Positions 40,485 to 48,203 of a stretch of 64,000 bases of DNA are shown here, piece by piece. This DNA comes from Caldifarciminota bacterium (lineage in GTDB: Bacteria > Hydrothermota > Tepidihabitantia > Tepidihabitantales > Tepidihabitantaceae): the NCBI GenBank assembly GCA_026418295.1, contig JAOABP010000001.1, positions 124,001-188,000 on the forward strand. Reading direction: 5' to 3'. A program made the position numbers and the translations under genes. The notes below the pieces were generated by a model. It was given only the letters and a program-made list of their open reading frames with translations. It did no database searches and was not told the origin of the DNA. Position 1 is the stretch's first letter, and each line of letters opens with the position of its first letter.

Positions 40485-41435
40485 ATGTTGAAACTTCAGG
40501 ACCTGGCAAAAAATCAGGAGCTTTTTTCTCACGGTCACCGTGCCTGTGCCGGCTGTGGCGAGGCGCTGGCGGTGCGGCAGATTCTTCTGGCTGCCCAGCC
40601 CCGGCCGGTGGTGACGACGATGGCAACCGGCTGTCTGGAGATCTTCTCCTCCATCTATCCGCACAGCGCCTGGCAGGTGCCGATGATCCATACTGCGTTT
40701 GAGACTGCCGCATCAACCGCAGCCGGCGTGGAGGCGGCATACCGGTTTGCAAAAAAGAAGGGGCTGATTCAGGATGACATTAGGGTGATTGCCTTTGCCG
40801 GTGATGGCGGGACCTATGATATCGGACTGCAGGCGCTCTCCGGCGCACTGGAACGCCGGCACCGCTTTCTGTATGTGTGCACCAACAATGAGGCTTATAT
40901 GAATACCGGGATTCAGCGTTCCTCCGCCACACCCTATGGTGCGGATACCACCACCTCACCCGCAGGCAGGGTTCTGCCGGGAAAGGTTCAGCACCGCAAG
41001 AACATCATGGAGATTGTGATTGCCCATGATGTTGCCTATGCGGCGCAGACCACAGTGTTTTTCTGGCGGGACCTGGCGACCAAGGTCCAGAAGGCGCTGG
41101 ATGCACCGGGTCCGAGCTTTCTGAATGTGCTTGTGCCCTGCCCGCTCGGCTGGCGCCACCTGCCCTCCGAGACGGTCAGACTTTCCCGGCTCGCAGCCGA
41201 TACCTGCTACTGGCCGCTTTATGAATACGAAAACGGTCGGTACAAGGTGAATTATACACCGACGAAAAAGCTGCCGTTGGAGGAGTTCCTCAAGCCCCAG
41301 GGCCGGTTCCGGCATCTGTTCGGCAGTGAGGCGGGTCAGCAGGTGATTGCGGAACTGCAGCGCTATGTGGATGAGCAGTGGGAGTTGCTGCTCAGAAAGC
41401 AGGCGCTGTTTGGTGAGGAGTCAGCCAAGGCTTGA
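40485..41435 (+). CDS. porB: Pyruvate/2-oxoacid:ferredoxin oxidoreductase, beta subunit
   Basis: The beta subunit binds thiamine diphosphate and a 4Fe-4S cluster. The 316-residue product has HRACAGCGEALAVRQIL and TGCLEIFSS, then the ThDP signature FAGDGGTYDIGLQALSGALER with Mg-binding Asp and Asn (YVCTNNEAYMNTG). It also has STPYG-like TPYGADTTTSPAG and PCPLGW, typical of pyruvate-specific PorB. GAGG precedes the ATG at 40485; an upstream GTG at 40479 overlaps the porA stop. The TGA stop at 41433-41435 lies within the -35 of the next promoter. Confidence 0.95.
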   Translation: MLKLQDLAKNQELFSHGHRACAGCGEALAVRQILLAAQPRPVVTTMATGCLEIFSSIYPHSAWQVPMIHTAFETAASTAAGVEAAYRFAKKKGLIQDDIRVIAFAGDGGTYDIGLQALSGALERRHRFLYVCTNNEAYMNTGIQRSSATPYGADTTTSPAGRVLPGKVQHRKNIMEIVIAHDVAYAAQTTVFFWRDLATKVQKALDAPGPSFLNVLVPCPLGWRHLPSETVRLSRLAADTCYWPLYEYENGRYKVNYTPTKKLPLEEFLKPQGRFRHLFGSEAGQQVIAELQRYVDEQWELLLRKQALFGEESAKA

Positions 41436-41460
41436 CAGCACTCAAGCCGGGCATTAAAAT
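41432..41460 (+). promoter_or_regulatory. Promoter of the tandem-paralog operon, leaderless type
   Basis: TTGACA at 41432-41437 and TAAAAT at 41455-41460, 17-base spacer. The porB stop lies inside the -35. The GTG start at 41467 is six bases after the -10. Confidence 0.72.
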
Positions 41461-41466
41461 TTCAGT

Positions 41467-42387
41467 GTGGGTGCAACGCGGCGCGCTCGGGTGACCAGCC
41501 GGTTTTATGTCCGGGTGACCGGTGCGCAGCCGGTCTGGCAGTTCTTTCCACAGGCAGTCAGGCCTTCCGGGATGAAAATCGGACCGGGTATTGCGGAACT
41601 GGTCCATCAGTATCCCAATTTTCTGAATCTGGCTGATGCCGGAATGGTGCCCTTCCGGGTTGTTCTGTCGCTGACCGAGATTGCCGATGTGCGTTCGCCG
41701 GTTTTTCTGGCGGTGCAGGAGTCGGGCGGACTTTATATCGTCGGCTGTCCGGATGAAAGCGGACCGGGCGCCTATACCACGACAGTGGCAGACATTCTGG
41801 CTGCCAGCACGAGAATGTGGCGGATGAGCTATGAGCAGTTTTCCCGGCTGTTTGCCGAGGCCGAAGGGGTGGAGCTGGAGGAGCTGATGCTGGCGCGGAG
41901 CAGTGCGGACTGGGATTTTGAGCAGTTCCAGGCGGCGGTCAGCGCCAATCTGGAAAAGGGCCGGTTTCCGATTCTGATTGTCACCGCTGAACCGGAAGGT
42001 GAGGTCCGGCAGGTGCTCGACTATCTCAAGGGCATGAATCTGAATGCCCGACTGGTAAGCTACTCCGCCTGGGCGAGTGGCGGAATCGTGGTTCTGGAGC
42101 CGGTGCAGGTGGAGACGGCAGTTGAGTCTGAACCGGTCAGGTCTCAGCCAGCCGGGGTTTACTGGGCACCGGTGGAGCCACCGCCGGCACCGTCTGCTCC
42201 ACCGCCGGCAGCCGGACCGCCGCCCGAACCCACAGTTGAGCCTTCAACAAGAATCGGTGCGGGTGCGGTGCCGACCGAGCCGGCAAAGAAGATTGCCAAA
42301 CCGCCGTCGCCGGGCACCAAGCCCGGTGTGATGTCGGGCAAACGGCCACCGCCAAAACCCAGAAACGGCTCCGGAGGAGCGAAATGA
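41467..42387 (+). CDS. Uncharacterised protein with Pro-rich tail (tandem paralog 1)
   Basis: This 306-residue protein has no signal peptide. Residues of about 35-215 form an alpha/beta domain with FLAVQESGGLYIVGCPDE, ILAASTRMWRMSYEQFSRLF, FEQFQAAVSANLEKGRFPIL, and VRQVLDYLKGMNLNARLVSY. The same segments occur in the next gene, so the two are diverged tandem duplicates. The last 80 residues are a basic Pro/Ala/Gly linker (PPPAPSAPPPAAGPPPEP). The strand-helix pattern and 'RQVLDYLKGMNLNARLV' resemble nuclease-fold proteins that aid restriction or DNA binding, but no PD-(D/E)xK residues are evident. The function is unknown. The start is GTG at 41467. It overlaps the next gene by four bases. Confidence 0.7.
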   Translation: MGATRRARVTSRFYVRVTGAQPVWQFFPQAVRPSGMKIGPGIAELVHQYPNFLNLADAGMVPFRVVLSLTEIADVRSPVFLAVQESGGLYIVGCPDESGPGAYTTTVADILAASTRMWRMSYEQFSRLFAEAEGVELEELMLARSSADWDFEQFQAAVSANLEKGRFPILIVTAEPEGEVRQVLDYLKGMNLNARLVSYSAWASGGIVVLEPVQVETAVESEPVRSQPAGVYWAPVEPPPAPSAPPPAAGPPPEPTVEPSTRIGAGAVPTEPAKKIAKPPSPGTKPGVMSGKRPPPKPRNGSGGAK

Positions 42388-43520
42388 AGCACTGCTGTAT
42401 CCGGTCAAAAAGTCCGGGCAGGGTCTGGTATGAGGTAAAGCTGCCCGTCCCCAGTCAGGCGGGAGCGGTCCCGGCTGATTTCTCGCTTGCCGAACTGCTC
42501 CAGCAGACTCCGGAGTTTATCGGGCTGGCACTCGGCAACTGGACTCCAAGGGCGCTGGCGGTGATGCCCGGTGCCACCTCTGCCCGGGTTTTCGTTGCGG
42601 TGGATGAGGCAGGCAGGATTGCGATTGTCGGCTGTCCGGATCAGCAGATTGAAGGTGGAGTCAGTGCGATGGCGGGTGACCTGCTGGCAGCAACCGGCAG
42701 GCTCTGGCATCAGCCGTTTAAAACGCTGGCAGCGATGTTTGGTGACCCGGAGGGGATAAAACTGACTGAACAGCTCCGCGGGCGCAGTGGTGCGTTTGAT
42801 TCTGCCCGGTTCCGGGCGGGGGTGGAAAAAAGTCTGGAGGAGGGCAAGTTTCCAATGGTGATTGCGGTCGACCGGATGGATGAGGCGATTGAGAAAATGA
42901 TGGAGTATCTGAGCACAATGAACCTGCAGGTCCGGCTGATGAGCTATGACTATCTGGAGATCGATGGGCTGGAGATTGTTTTCCCCAAGGTGCTGGGAGG
43001 TGAGGAGCCGGAACCACCGGCAGAAAAACCGGTCAGTACCCCCTATCTGGAGTACACCCCGACCGTGACCGCCATCGGTCAGGAAGAACCGCAACCCCAG
43101 AAGGTTTATGAGCCGTTTCCGGTTGAAGGGACGACCCCGAAGCAGCAGGCGATTCTGGAACGGCTCGTTTACATTGATGATCTCGGCCTGGTCCGGCGCG
43201 GATTTGAATATTTTACCCCCAAAAATATCCAGCGTGCGGTCCGGGAGGGGACGATTGTGGTGGCGGTTGACTCCTCCCGCTGGCCCTTTCCCAAACCGGA
43301 TGAGGTGGTGGTGGTGGTGCGCACCAGCCTGGAGCATCTTGCCGGCTTTCTCAAGATGAAACAGCAGGAGGTGGAGGACTTTCTCAAACTGCTGCCCCGG
43401 GATGAGAAAAAGGAGCACAAAGGGGTGGTGCTGCTCTATGCCCGCAATGTCTACGAGGCAAATCAGCTCGTTAACGAACTCAAGGCGCTGAAGGAAGTGT
43501 CCCAGACCGGGGTCCGGTGA
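42384..43520 (+). CDS. Uncharacterised protein (tandem paralog 2)
   Basis: This 378-residue cytoplasmic protein shares its first 210 residues with the gene before it (VFVAVDEAGRIAIVGCPDQ, LLAATGRLWHQPFKTLAAMF, FRAGVEKSLEEGKFPMVIAV, MMEYLSTMNLQVRLMSYDYL). The C-terminal part, about residues 245-378, is a separate alpha/beta domain (RLVYIDDLGLVRRGFEYFTP, IVVAVDSSRWPFPKPDEVVV, VVLLYARNVYEANQLVNELK). Neither domain is familiar. The ATG overlaps the preceding stop, and its own stop overlaps queH. The constant neighbours POR and QueH give no clear hint. A role in nucleic-acid handling is possible but unsupported. Confidence 0.72.
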   Translation: MKHCCIRSKSPGRVWYEVKLPVPSQAGAVPADFSLAELLQQTPEFIGLALGNWTPRALAVMPGATSARVFVAVDEAGRIAIVGCPDQQIEGGVSAMAGDLLAATGRLWHQPFKTLAAMFGDPEGIKLTEQLRGRSGAFDSARFRAGVEKSLEEGKFPMVIAVDRMDEAIEKMMEYLSTMNLQVRLMSYDYLEIDGLEIVFPKVLGGEEPEPPAEKPVSTPYLEYTPTVTAIGQEEPQPQKVYEPFPVEGTTPKQQAILERLVYIDDLGLVRRGFEYFTPKNIQRAVREGTIVVAVDSSRWPFPKPDEVVVVVRTSLEHLAGFLKMKQQEVEDFLKLLPRDEKKEHKGVVLLYARNVYEANQLVNELKALKEVSQTGVR

Positions 43521-44074
43521 AGCACCGACTGCTGCTGCACATCTGCTGTGGTCCCTGTGCCACGGTGGTGATTGAGCGGCTGGTCGAGCGGTATCAGATT
43601 ACCGGTTTCTTTTATAATCCCAATATCTTTCCTCCGGAGGAGTATGAGCGCCGGTGCGAGGCGGTGGCAAGGGTTGCCGCATTTTTCGATATTCCCCTGC
43701 TCCGGGGTGAGTATGACCATAAAGTTTTTCTGAGCTCGGTGTCCGGGCTGGAGGCGGAGCCGGAAGGCGGGCACAGGTGCCCGGTCTGCTTTAGACTCCG
43801 GCTGCTGACAACCGCCCGGCAGGCAAAGGAACTGGGATTTGCACAGTTTGCCTCTACACTGACCGTAGGTCCGAACAAGCAGGCGGAGCTGATCAACCGT
43901 CTGGGCCGGGAGGCGGAAGTGGAGTCCGGGGTTGGTTTCCTTGCCGGTGACTGGAAAAAACAGGACGGGTTCCGCCGGAGTGTTGAACTTTCCCGGCAGC
44001 TGGACCTTTACCGGCAGCACTACTGCGGGTGCGAATTTTCGCTCAAAAAGAATTCGGGGCGGGTTCAATCGTAA
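43517..44074 (+). CDS. queH: Epoxyqueuosine reductase QueH
   Basis: QueH (formerly DUF208) reduces epoxyqueuosine to queuosine in tRNA, the last step of queuosine synthesis, and replaces QueG in many anaerobes. The 185-residue product has the cysteine set LLLHICCGPCATVV, FFYNPNIFPPEEYERR, HRCPVCFRLRL and QHYCGCEFS, the ligands of its Fe-S cluster and adjacent iron. The GTG start at 43517 overlaps the preceding gene by four bases. Other queuosine genes are not in the window. A GC-rich hairpin spans its stop codon. Confidence 0.93.
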   Translation: MKHRLLLHICCGPCATVVIERLVERYQITGFFYNPNIFPPEEYERRCEAVARVAAFFDIPLLRGEYDHKVFLSSVSGLEAEPEGGHRCPVCFRLRLLTTARQAKELGFAQFASTLTVGPNKQAELINRLGREAEVESGVGFLAGDWKKQDGFRRSVELSRQLDLYRQHYCGCEFSLKKNSGRVQS

Positions 44075-44085
44075 AACCCGCCCCG
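44055..44085. terminator. Hairpin over the queH stop, between convergent genes
   Basis: An 11-base perfect stem CGGGGCGGGTT/AACCCGCCCCG with a nine-base loop. The core CGGGGCGGG matches the hairpin at 31940-31964. No T-run follows on either strand, so intrinsic termination is unproven. Confidence 0.5.
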
Positions 44086-44101
44086 TTAACCGGTCATCCG
44101 T

Positions 44102-45451
44102 TCAGCGGGTGACTATCAGTTTTGCCTCCAGTTCCGGTCCGGAGACAGTTTTCAGCCGGCAGAAGTAAACACCCGGAGATACGGGTTTGCCGGTCGCATC
44201 TCTTCCATCCCAGGTCCGGCTTGTCGGCTGGATGGTGGTGACCAGTCTGCCGGTCCGGTCAAAGATGGAGATTGAGCCGGCAGTGCCGATTTCGGTAACA
44301 AAGTGGATTAGGCCCCTGCCCGGATTCGGGAAGGCATAAAACCGGGCAGGCAGTTTGACCGGTTCATTGCTTTCCCGGATTGCGGTTGGTGTGCCGGTGA
44401 CATATTTTATCGCCCGGCCCGGAACGATCGGAGCACTGCCGTTGTTATAGGTGCCGTCATAAAGACACTGGATTGCAATGGACTGACTCGGGTCCTGAAT
44501 GCCGACGGTACTGGAGGAGTAGCTGTTGGCGGTCAGATACTGGACGACAATCTGGTTGTCACCGGTCGGGGTCGGGACCGTCTGGTCGTAGATGATGATT
44601 TCAAACCGCTCCCAGAGGTTGCTGCCGATATAGTGGACCGAATCCCATTCAATGATGAACCGGTGGTTGGGGGCATCATGGTAATACCAGACACCGTTGC
44701 CGATCGGCGGATAGAGGTCGTCCCAGTTGGCACAGACCGCACCGGGCAGGGTGGTACTGGGCAGAGGATAGTTGTAGTAGACGGTGCTGGTCGTATAGCC
44801 GGGTGCAACCCAGCCGTTGGAGCAGATGGAGATCTGACTGTAGTATTCACCATAAAACTGCCAGGTGAATGGCAGATCGAGCACCACCGTCTGGTCATCA
44901 CTGAGGTCGAGCCGGGTGCCGAGGTTGTTGATTTCAACCCAGGAGAATTCCGGATGCTGGGTGTAGCTGGTGTCAATATCATCGTAAGCCCAGTAGAGCG
45001 GGGGCTGGCGCGGTCCGTCCGGAACCGGATCGGTCTGGACAATCTCACCGACAACCAGCCGGAACCGGAGTGTGTCACAATAGCCGTTACCGTTGATCAG
45101 GAGCAGCAGTTGGACCGGCGTTTCCTTGGGAATTGACGGGTCAACCTGAATCCGGAACGGGTCAGCGGTATTGGTGCGGGTTGAGCAGACAGGGATTGAG
45201 CCGTAACTGGTCGTGGAGTCGGTGATGATGAACCGGGAATCGGTTGAGCGGAGCAGGGCGGTTACATTATCTACGCCCTGATTGCCGATATTGCGCAGGG
45301 CAAGGATCAGACCGCCCGATTCGCCGGGGTCAAATCGGCCGTTATTGTTACCGCCCGGTGGTGAATCAAGCACCGTTTTTGCGCTGAGCAGGATAAATGG
45401 TCCGGAGTTGTTGTTAATTAATGAGATGTCGTCGGCGGAGACCTCCGCCAC
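44102..45451 (-). CDS. Secreted protein, C-terminal part after an in-frame TGA
   Basis: This is the continuation of the gene that begins at 46024, in the same frame and directly after a TGA at 45463-45461; the GTG at 45451 is only the first start-like codon. The segment begins with AEVSADDISLINN, which completes the beta-sandwich domain begun upstream. A CARDB-like region follows (GNNNGRFDPGESGGLILALRN), then a 'YDDIDTSYTQHPEFSWVEI' domain of the type seen in Gram-negative surface proteases. It ends in an FlgD-like unit (YAFPNPGRGLIHF, IFDRTGRLVTTI, VSPGVYFCRL). No ribosome site or signal peptide belongs to it. The whole gene is probably one 640-codon protein gene. Confidence 0.75.
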   Translation of the reverse strand: MAEVSADDISLINNNSGPFILLSAKTVLDSPPGGNNNGRFDPGESGGLILALRNIGNQGVDNVTALLRSTDSRFIITDSTTSYGSIPVCSTRTNTADPFRIQVDPSIPKETPVQLLLLINGNGYCDTLRFRLVVGEIVQTDPVPDGPRQPPLYWAYDDIDTSYTQHPEFSWVEINNLGTRLDLSDDQTVVLDLPFTWQFYGEYYSQISICSNGWVAPGYTTSTVYYNYPLPSTTLPGAVCANWDDLYPPIGNGVWYYHDAPNHRFIIEWDSVHYIGSNLWERFEIIIYDQTVPTPTGDNQIVVQYLTANSYSSSTVGIQDPSQSIAIQCLYDGTYNNGSAPIVPGRAIKYVTGTPTAIRESNEPVKLPARFYAFPNPGRGLIHFVTEIGTAGSISIFDRTGRLVTTIQPTSRTWDGRDATGKPVSPGVYFCRLKTVSGPELEAKLIVTR

Positions 45452-45460
45452 CGGAGTGCC

Positions 45461-46024
45461 TCAGCCGCTGTAGGTATAACTCCAGAGTGCTACTTCAACA
45501 AAGGCGACATCTGAAGGGTTGACGCCGGGCAGGTTACTGGTCAGTTCATCGGCGATGTTGAGTTCATACCGGTTCCAGTCCGGGTTGGTGATCCGGTAGA
45601 GACTGAGGACCGGTGATGGTGTCCAGGTGGCGTAGGTGGAGTAGAAATACCGGGTTTCGCCCAGCAGGTTGGCATCGGCATCGTAATAGCAGACCTGAAA
45701 GCAGGCAGCAGGCCAGCAGGTGGAGGTGCCGCCGCTTTCGGCAAATTTTGCCCAGAATGAAAGCTGCAGGGCAACGCCGGGAACCTCAACTCGCTGGCTC
45801 AGCCGGGTCCAGCCGGGATTGTCATACTGATAAACCCAGGCTTCATAGTCCGGGTCCGGCTGGTATTCGGTTCCCCGCAGAACCTGATGGGTACCGTAAC
45901 CGGAGTCGGTCCTGGTCCAGCCGATGGAGAGATCCTGCTCAAAGTTACCATTGAGCAGCAGCTCTTGGCTCAGGCTCAGGCTGAAGGTTACGGTGAGGAA
46001 AATCAGCAGGTTTTTCAGGCGCAC
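45461..46024 (-). CDS. Secreted protein, N-terminal part up to an in-frame TGA
   Basis: This is the first 187 codons of a 640-codon frame (46024-44102). It starts at the GTG at 46024 with GGAGG four bases upstream. The signal peptide is LKNLLIFLTVTFSLSLSQ. A carbohydrate-binding-like beta sandwich follows (LLLNGNFEQDLSIGWTR, LQLSFWAKFAESGG, FVEVALWSYTYSG). The frame stops at TGA 45463-45461, and the next codons (GTPVAEVSADDISL) complete the same domain. A tryptophan at the TGA position would give SGWG, a natural sequence for this fold. The frame is open upstream to 46075 but the promoter lies there. Confidence 0.78.
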   Translation of the reverse strand: MRLKNLLIFLTVTFSLSLSQELLLNGNFEQDLSIGWTRTDSGYGTHQVLRGTEYQPDPDYEAWVYQYDNPGWTRLSQRVEVPGVALQLSFWAKFAESGGTSTCWPAACFQVCYYDADANLLGETRYFYSTYATWTPSPVLSLYRITNPDWNRYELNIADELTSNLPGVNPSDVAFVEVALWSYTYSG

Positions 46025-46047
46025 ATTGCCTCCTTTTTGTTTACAAT

Positions 46048-46075
46048 ATGATAACCGGATTCTCCCGGCAGTCAA
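46048..46075 (-). promoter_or_regulatory. Promoter of the TGA-interrupted secreted gene
   Basis: TTGACT (46075-46070) and TATCAT (46053-46048) with a 16-base spacer on the minus strand. It is intact, so the gene still looks transcribed. Confidence 0.7.
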
Positions 46076-46101
46076 TATCAGGAAGGGCTGATATCATAAA
46101 C

Positions 46102-46129
46102 TTGACATTGGCGCCCGCTTGCTGATACT
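46102..46129 (+). promoter_or_regulatory. Promoter of the MazG-membrane module operon
   Basis: TTGACA at 46102-46107 and GATACT at 46124-46129, 16-base spacer. The GTG start of the MazG gene is eight bases after the -10, suggesting a leaderless mRNA. Confidence 0.55.
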
Positions 46130-46137
46130 AAAAGGCG

Positions 46138-46452
46138 GTGACAGTTCAGGAGTTTCAGCAGCAAATAAGAGAAATTTATTTTGAAAAGGACCGGCAGCGG
46201 GGCGTGGATGGCACCTTCCGCTGGTTTACCGAAGAGGTGGGTGAGCTCGCCCGGGCGCTGCGTCACAACCGGCAGTCTGCCCTGGAGGAGGAGTTCGCCG
46301 ATGTCTTCGCCTGGCTGGTGAGTCTGGCAAACATCGCCGGCGTGGATCTGGAACAGGCGTGCGCCAAGTACGCCGCCGGCTGTCCGAAGTGCCACTCGGT
46401 TCCGTGCCGGTGTCAGGAACAGCAATTGACGATAGCGGGAAATAAGGAGTGA
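46138..46452 (+). CDS. MazG-family nucleotide pyrophosphohydrolase with cysteine-rich tail
   Basis: This is a small all-alpha NTP pyrophosphohydrolase of 104 residues. The metal-binding motif is EEVGELARAL followed by EEEFADVFAWLVSLAN, the EExxE...ExxD pattern of the MazG/dUTPase-like superfamily. The C-terminal tail has CPKCHSVPCRC, a probable zinc knuckle known from archaeal-type MazG proteins. The substrate could be a non-canonical or oxidised nucleotide. The GTG start at 46138 sits at the likely transcription start. It leads an operon whose next four genes encode membrane proteins; the stop overlaps the RBS of the next gene. Confidence 0.85.
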   Translation: MTVQEFQQQIREIYFEKDRQRGVDGTFRWFTEEVGELARALRHNRQSALEEEFADVFAWLVSLANIAGVDLEQACAKYAAGCPKCHSVPCRCQEQQLTIAGNKE

Positions 46453-46454
46453 TG

Positions 46455-47564
46455 ATGAACCTGATACTGTGTTTTCTCATCGGTGTTTTTGTCCCGCCGA
46501 TCATTTCGGTCCGGGATACGCCGAACGATGCGGGCAAAAGCATCACCGTCAGCTGGCAGCTGCCCGAGGCGGTAACGGTGGAGGCGCTGGTGCTCGAACG
46601 GATGGCAGCGGACGGACAGACGGTCACGGTTGCCACCCTGCCCGGCACCGAGAAGGGCTATGTGGATGAAGGGGTCACTGACCGTCAGCCCTACCGTTAC
46701 CGGGTTGCAGCAGTTGCCGGGGCAGATACGGTCTGGGGTGCATGGTCGGCGGTGGTGCAGAGTTCGCCTCAGTTTTTCAACTGGGCGCGGGTGAATATCC
46801 TGGTGGCGATGCTCATCTTCTTCGCTCTGGTGATCTACTTCATTGAGCATGCGAAGGCGGGCCGGTACCTTTTTGTCCGCCGGATTGCAGGTCTGGATGC
46901 GGTGGAGGAGGCGGTCGGCCGGGCGACCGAAATGGGCAAGCCGATCGTATATGTGCCCGGTCTGGGTTCGGTTGCCGACATCGCAACCATCGCTTCGCTG
47001 AACATCCTGGGCGAGGTGGCGAAGAAGACCGCCCAGTATGACTCGGCGCTGCTCGTGCCGAACCGGGATCCGATTGTCTATACGGTGGCGCGGGAGGTGG
47101 TCAAGGAGGCGTATACCAAGGCGGGCCGGCCTGATGCCTTCAAACCGGACAACATCTTCTTTGTGACCTCGGAGCAGTTTGCCTATGCGGCAGCGGTGGA
47201 CGGTCTGATGGTCCGGGAAAAGCCGGCAACCAACTTCTTCCTCGGTACCTTCTGGGCGGAGTCGCTGATTCTTGCCGAGACCGGTGCGACCACCGGTGCG
47301 ATCCAGATTGCGGGCACCGATTCGGTCTTCCAGCTGCCGTTCTTCATCACCGCCTGCGACTATACCCTGATCGGTGAGGAGCTGTATGCGGCGTCCGCCT
47401 ATCTTTCCCGGGAGCCGCTTTTGCTCGGTTCGCTCAAGGGACAGGACTACGGCAAGATGCTGATCATCATCATCGTCGTTCTCGGTTCGGTGCTCCTTCT
47501 GCTCTCGAAAATTCCGGCGCTCGGGTTCTTCAGTAATATCATCAATTTCTTCAATGTCAGCTGA
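46455..47564 (+). CDS. Membrane protein: FnIII domain, TM helix, globular domain, TM helix (DUF6754-like)
   Basis: This 369-residue protein is the first of the four-gene membrane module. A hydrophobic N-terminus (LILCFLIGVFVPPII) is followed by an FnIII-like domain at about 20-100 (KSITVSWQLPEAVTVEALVL, PYRYRVAAVAGADTVWG). A transmembrane helix follows (VNILVAMLIFFALVIYFI). An alpha/beta domain occupies about 135-325 (GKPIVYVPGLGSVADIATIA, SALLVPNRDPIVYTVAREVV, TGAIQIAGTDSVFQLPFF). It ends in a second helix (MLIIIIVVLGSVLLLLS). From memory it resembles the family called DUF6754; a profile search should confirm this. AAGGAG lies five bases before the ATG at 46455. Function unknown. Confidence 0.8.
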   Translation: MNLILCFLIGVFVPPIISVRDTPNDAGKSITVSWQLPEAVTVEALVLERMAADGQTVTVATLPGTEKGYVDEGVTDRQPYRYRVAAVAGADTVWGAWSAVVQSSPQFFNWARVNILVAMLIFFALVIYFIEHAKAGRYLFVRRIAGLDAVEEAVGRATEMGKPIVYVPGLGSVADIATIASLNILGEVAKKTAQYDSALLVPNRDPIVYTVAREVVKEAYTKAGRPDAFKPDNIFFVTSEQFAYAAAVDGLMVREKPATNFFLGTFWAESLILAETGATTGAIQIAGTDSVFQLPFFITACDYTLIGEELYAASAYLSREPLLLGSLKGQDYGKMLIIIIVVLGSVLLLLSKIPALGFFSNIINFFNVS

Positions 47565-47573
47565 GGAGGAATG

Positions 47574-48203
47574 ATGCGCAGAAGTTTACCCCTGGCGATC
47601 TGTCTCGGGATGGGGATTCTGATGATGATTCAGTTCTTTGTACCCCATCCGGTCTCAGTTGCATTTTATGATCTGACGACCAAGTGGATCCGGATTGTTT
47701 CCGCCTTTGCACTCGTGCTCGGGGTGGGCAGTCTGATCCTCTATCATACCGACCGGTTAAGGCGCCAGCGGCCGGGCTGGGCGTATTCAATCGTAACGCT
47801 CGTGGCACTGGTGATTACTGCGGTCATCGGTCTGGGCTGGGGTGTCAAGCCCGGTTCTCCGCTTCAGGAGGTGCTGTTCAAGAACATGCTCGTCCCGCTC
47901 AACGCCTCAATGTTTGCCATTCTGGCGTTCTATATGGCATCAGCCGCCTATCGGGCGTTCCGGGCGCGCACCAAGGAGGCGGCGCTTTTGCTCATTGCCG
48001 CCTTTGTGGTCATGCTCGGGATGGTGCCGGTAGGTGAGTCACTCTGGCGCAAGCTGCCCGAGGTGGCGGAATGGGTGCTGTCAGTTCCGAACATGGCGGC
48101 AAAGCGGGCGATTCTCTTCGGAGTGGCGCTGGGTGCGATTGCGACCTCACTCAAGGTGATTCTGGGAATTGAACGCGGCTGGCTTGGAGGAGGTAAGGGA
48201 TGA
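47574..48203 (+). CDS. Polytopic membrane protein of the DUF6754-linked module
   Basis: This 209-residue integral membrane protein has about six helices: LPLAICLGMGILMMIQFF, IRIVSAFALVLGVGSLILY, YSIVTLVALVITAVIGLGW, ASMFAILAFYMASAAYRAF, AALLLIAAFVVMLGMVPVG and RAILFGVALGAIATSLKVIL. Positively charged loops (HTDRLRRQRPG, FRARTK) suggest the orientation. GGAGG lies four bases before the ATG at 47574. There is no recognisable transporter signature. It lies nine bases after the preceding gene and overlaps the next by four, so it is produced together with them. Confidence 0.78.
   Translation: MRRSLPLAICLGMGILMMIQFFVPHPVSVAFYDLTTKWIRIVSAFALVLGVGSLILYHTDRLRRQRPGWAYSIVTLVALVITAVIGLGWGVKPGSPLQEVLFKNMLVPLNASMFAILAFYMASAAYRAFRARTKEAALLLIAAFVVMLGMVPVGESLWRKLPEVAEWVLSVPNMAAKRAILFGVALGAIATSLKVILGIERGWLGGGKG

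Noticed and set aside
42405-43418. Minus-strand open frame of 337 codons
   Set aside because: Antisense to tandem paralog 2, which is coupled by overlaps to its neighbours and shows homology to paralog 1. The antisense product is rich in His, Arg and Pro, as shadow frames are.
363-45463. Genome-wide recoding of TGA
   Set aside because: TGA is the stop in many ATGA overlaps with conserved genes (ilvE/rpiB, plsY/GT2, porD/porA) and at correct C-termini such as RNase Y.
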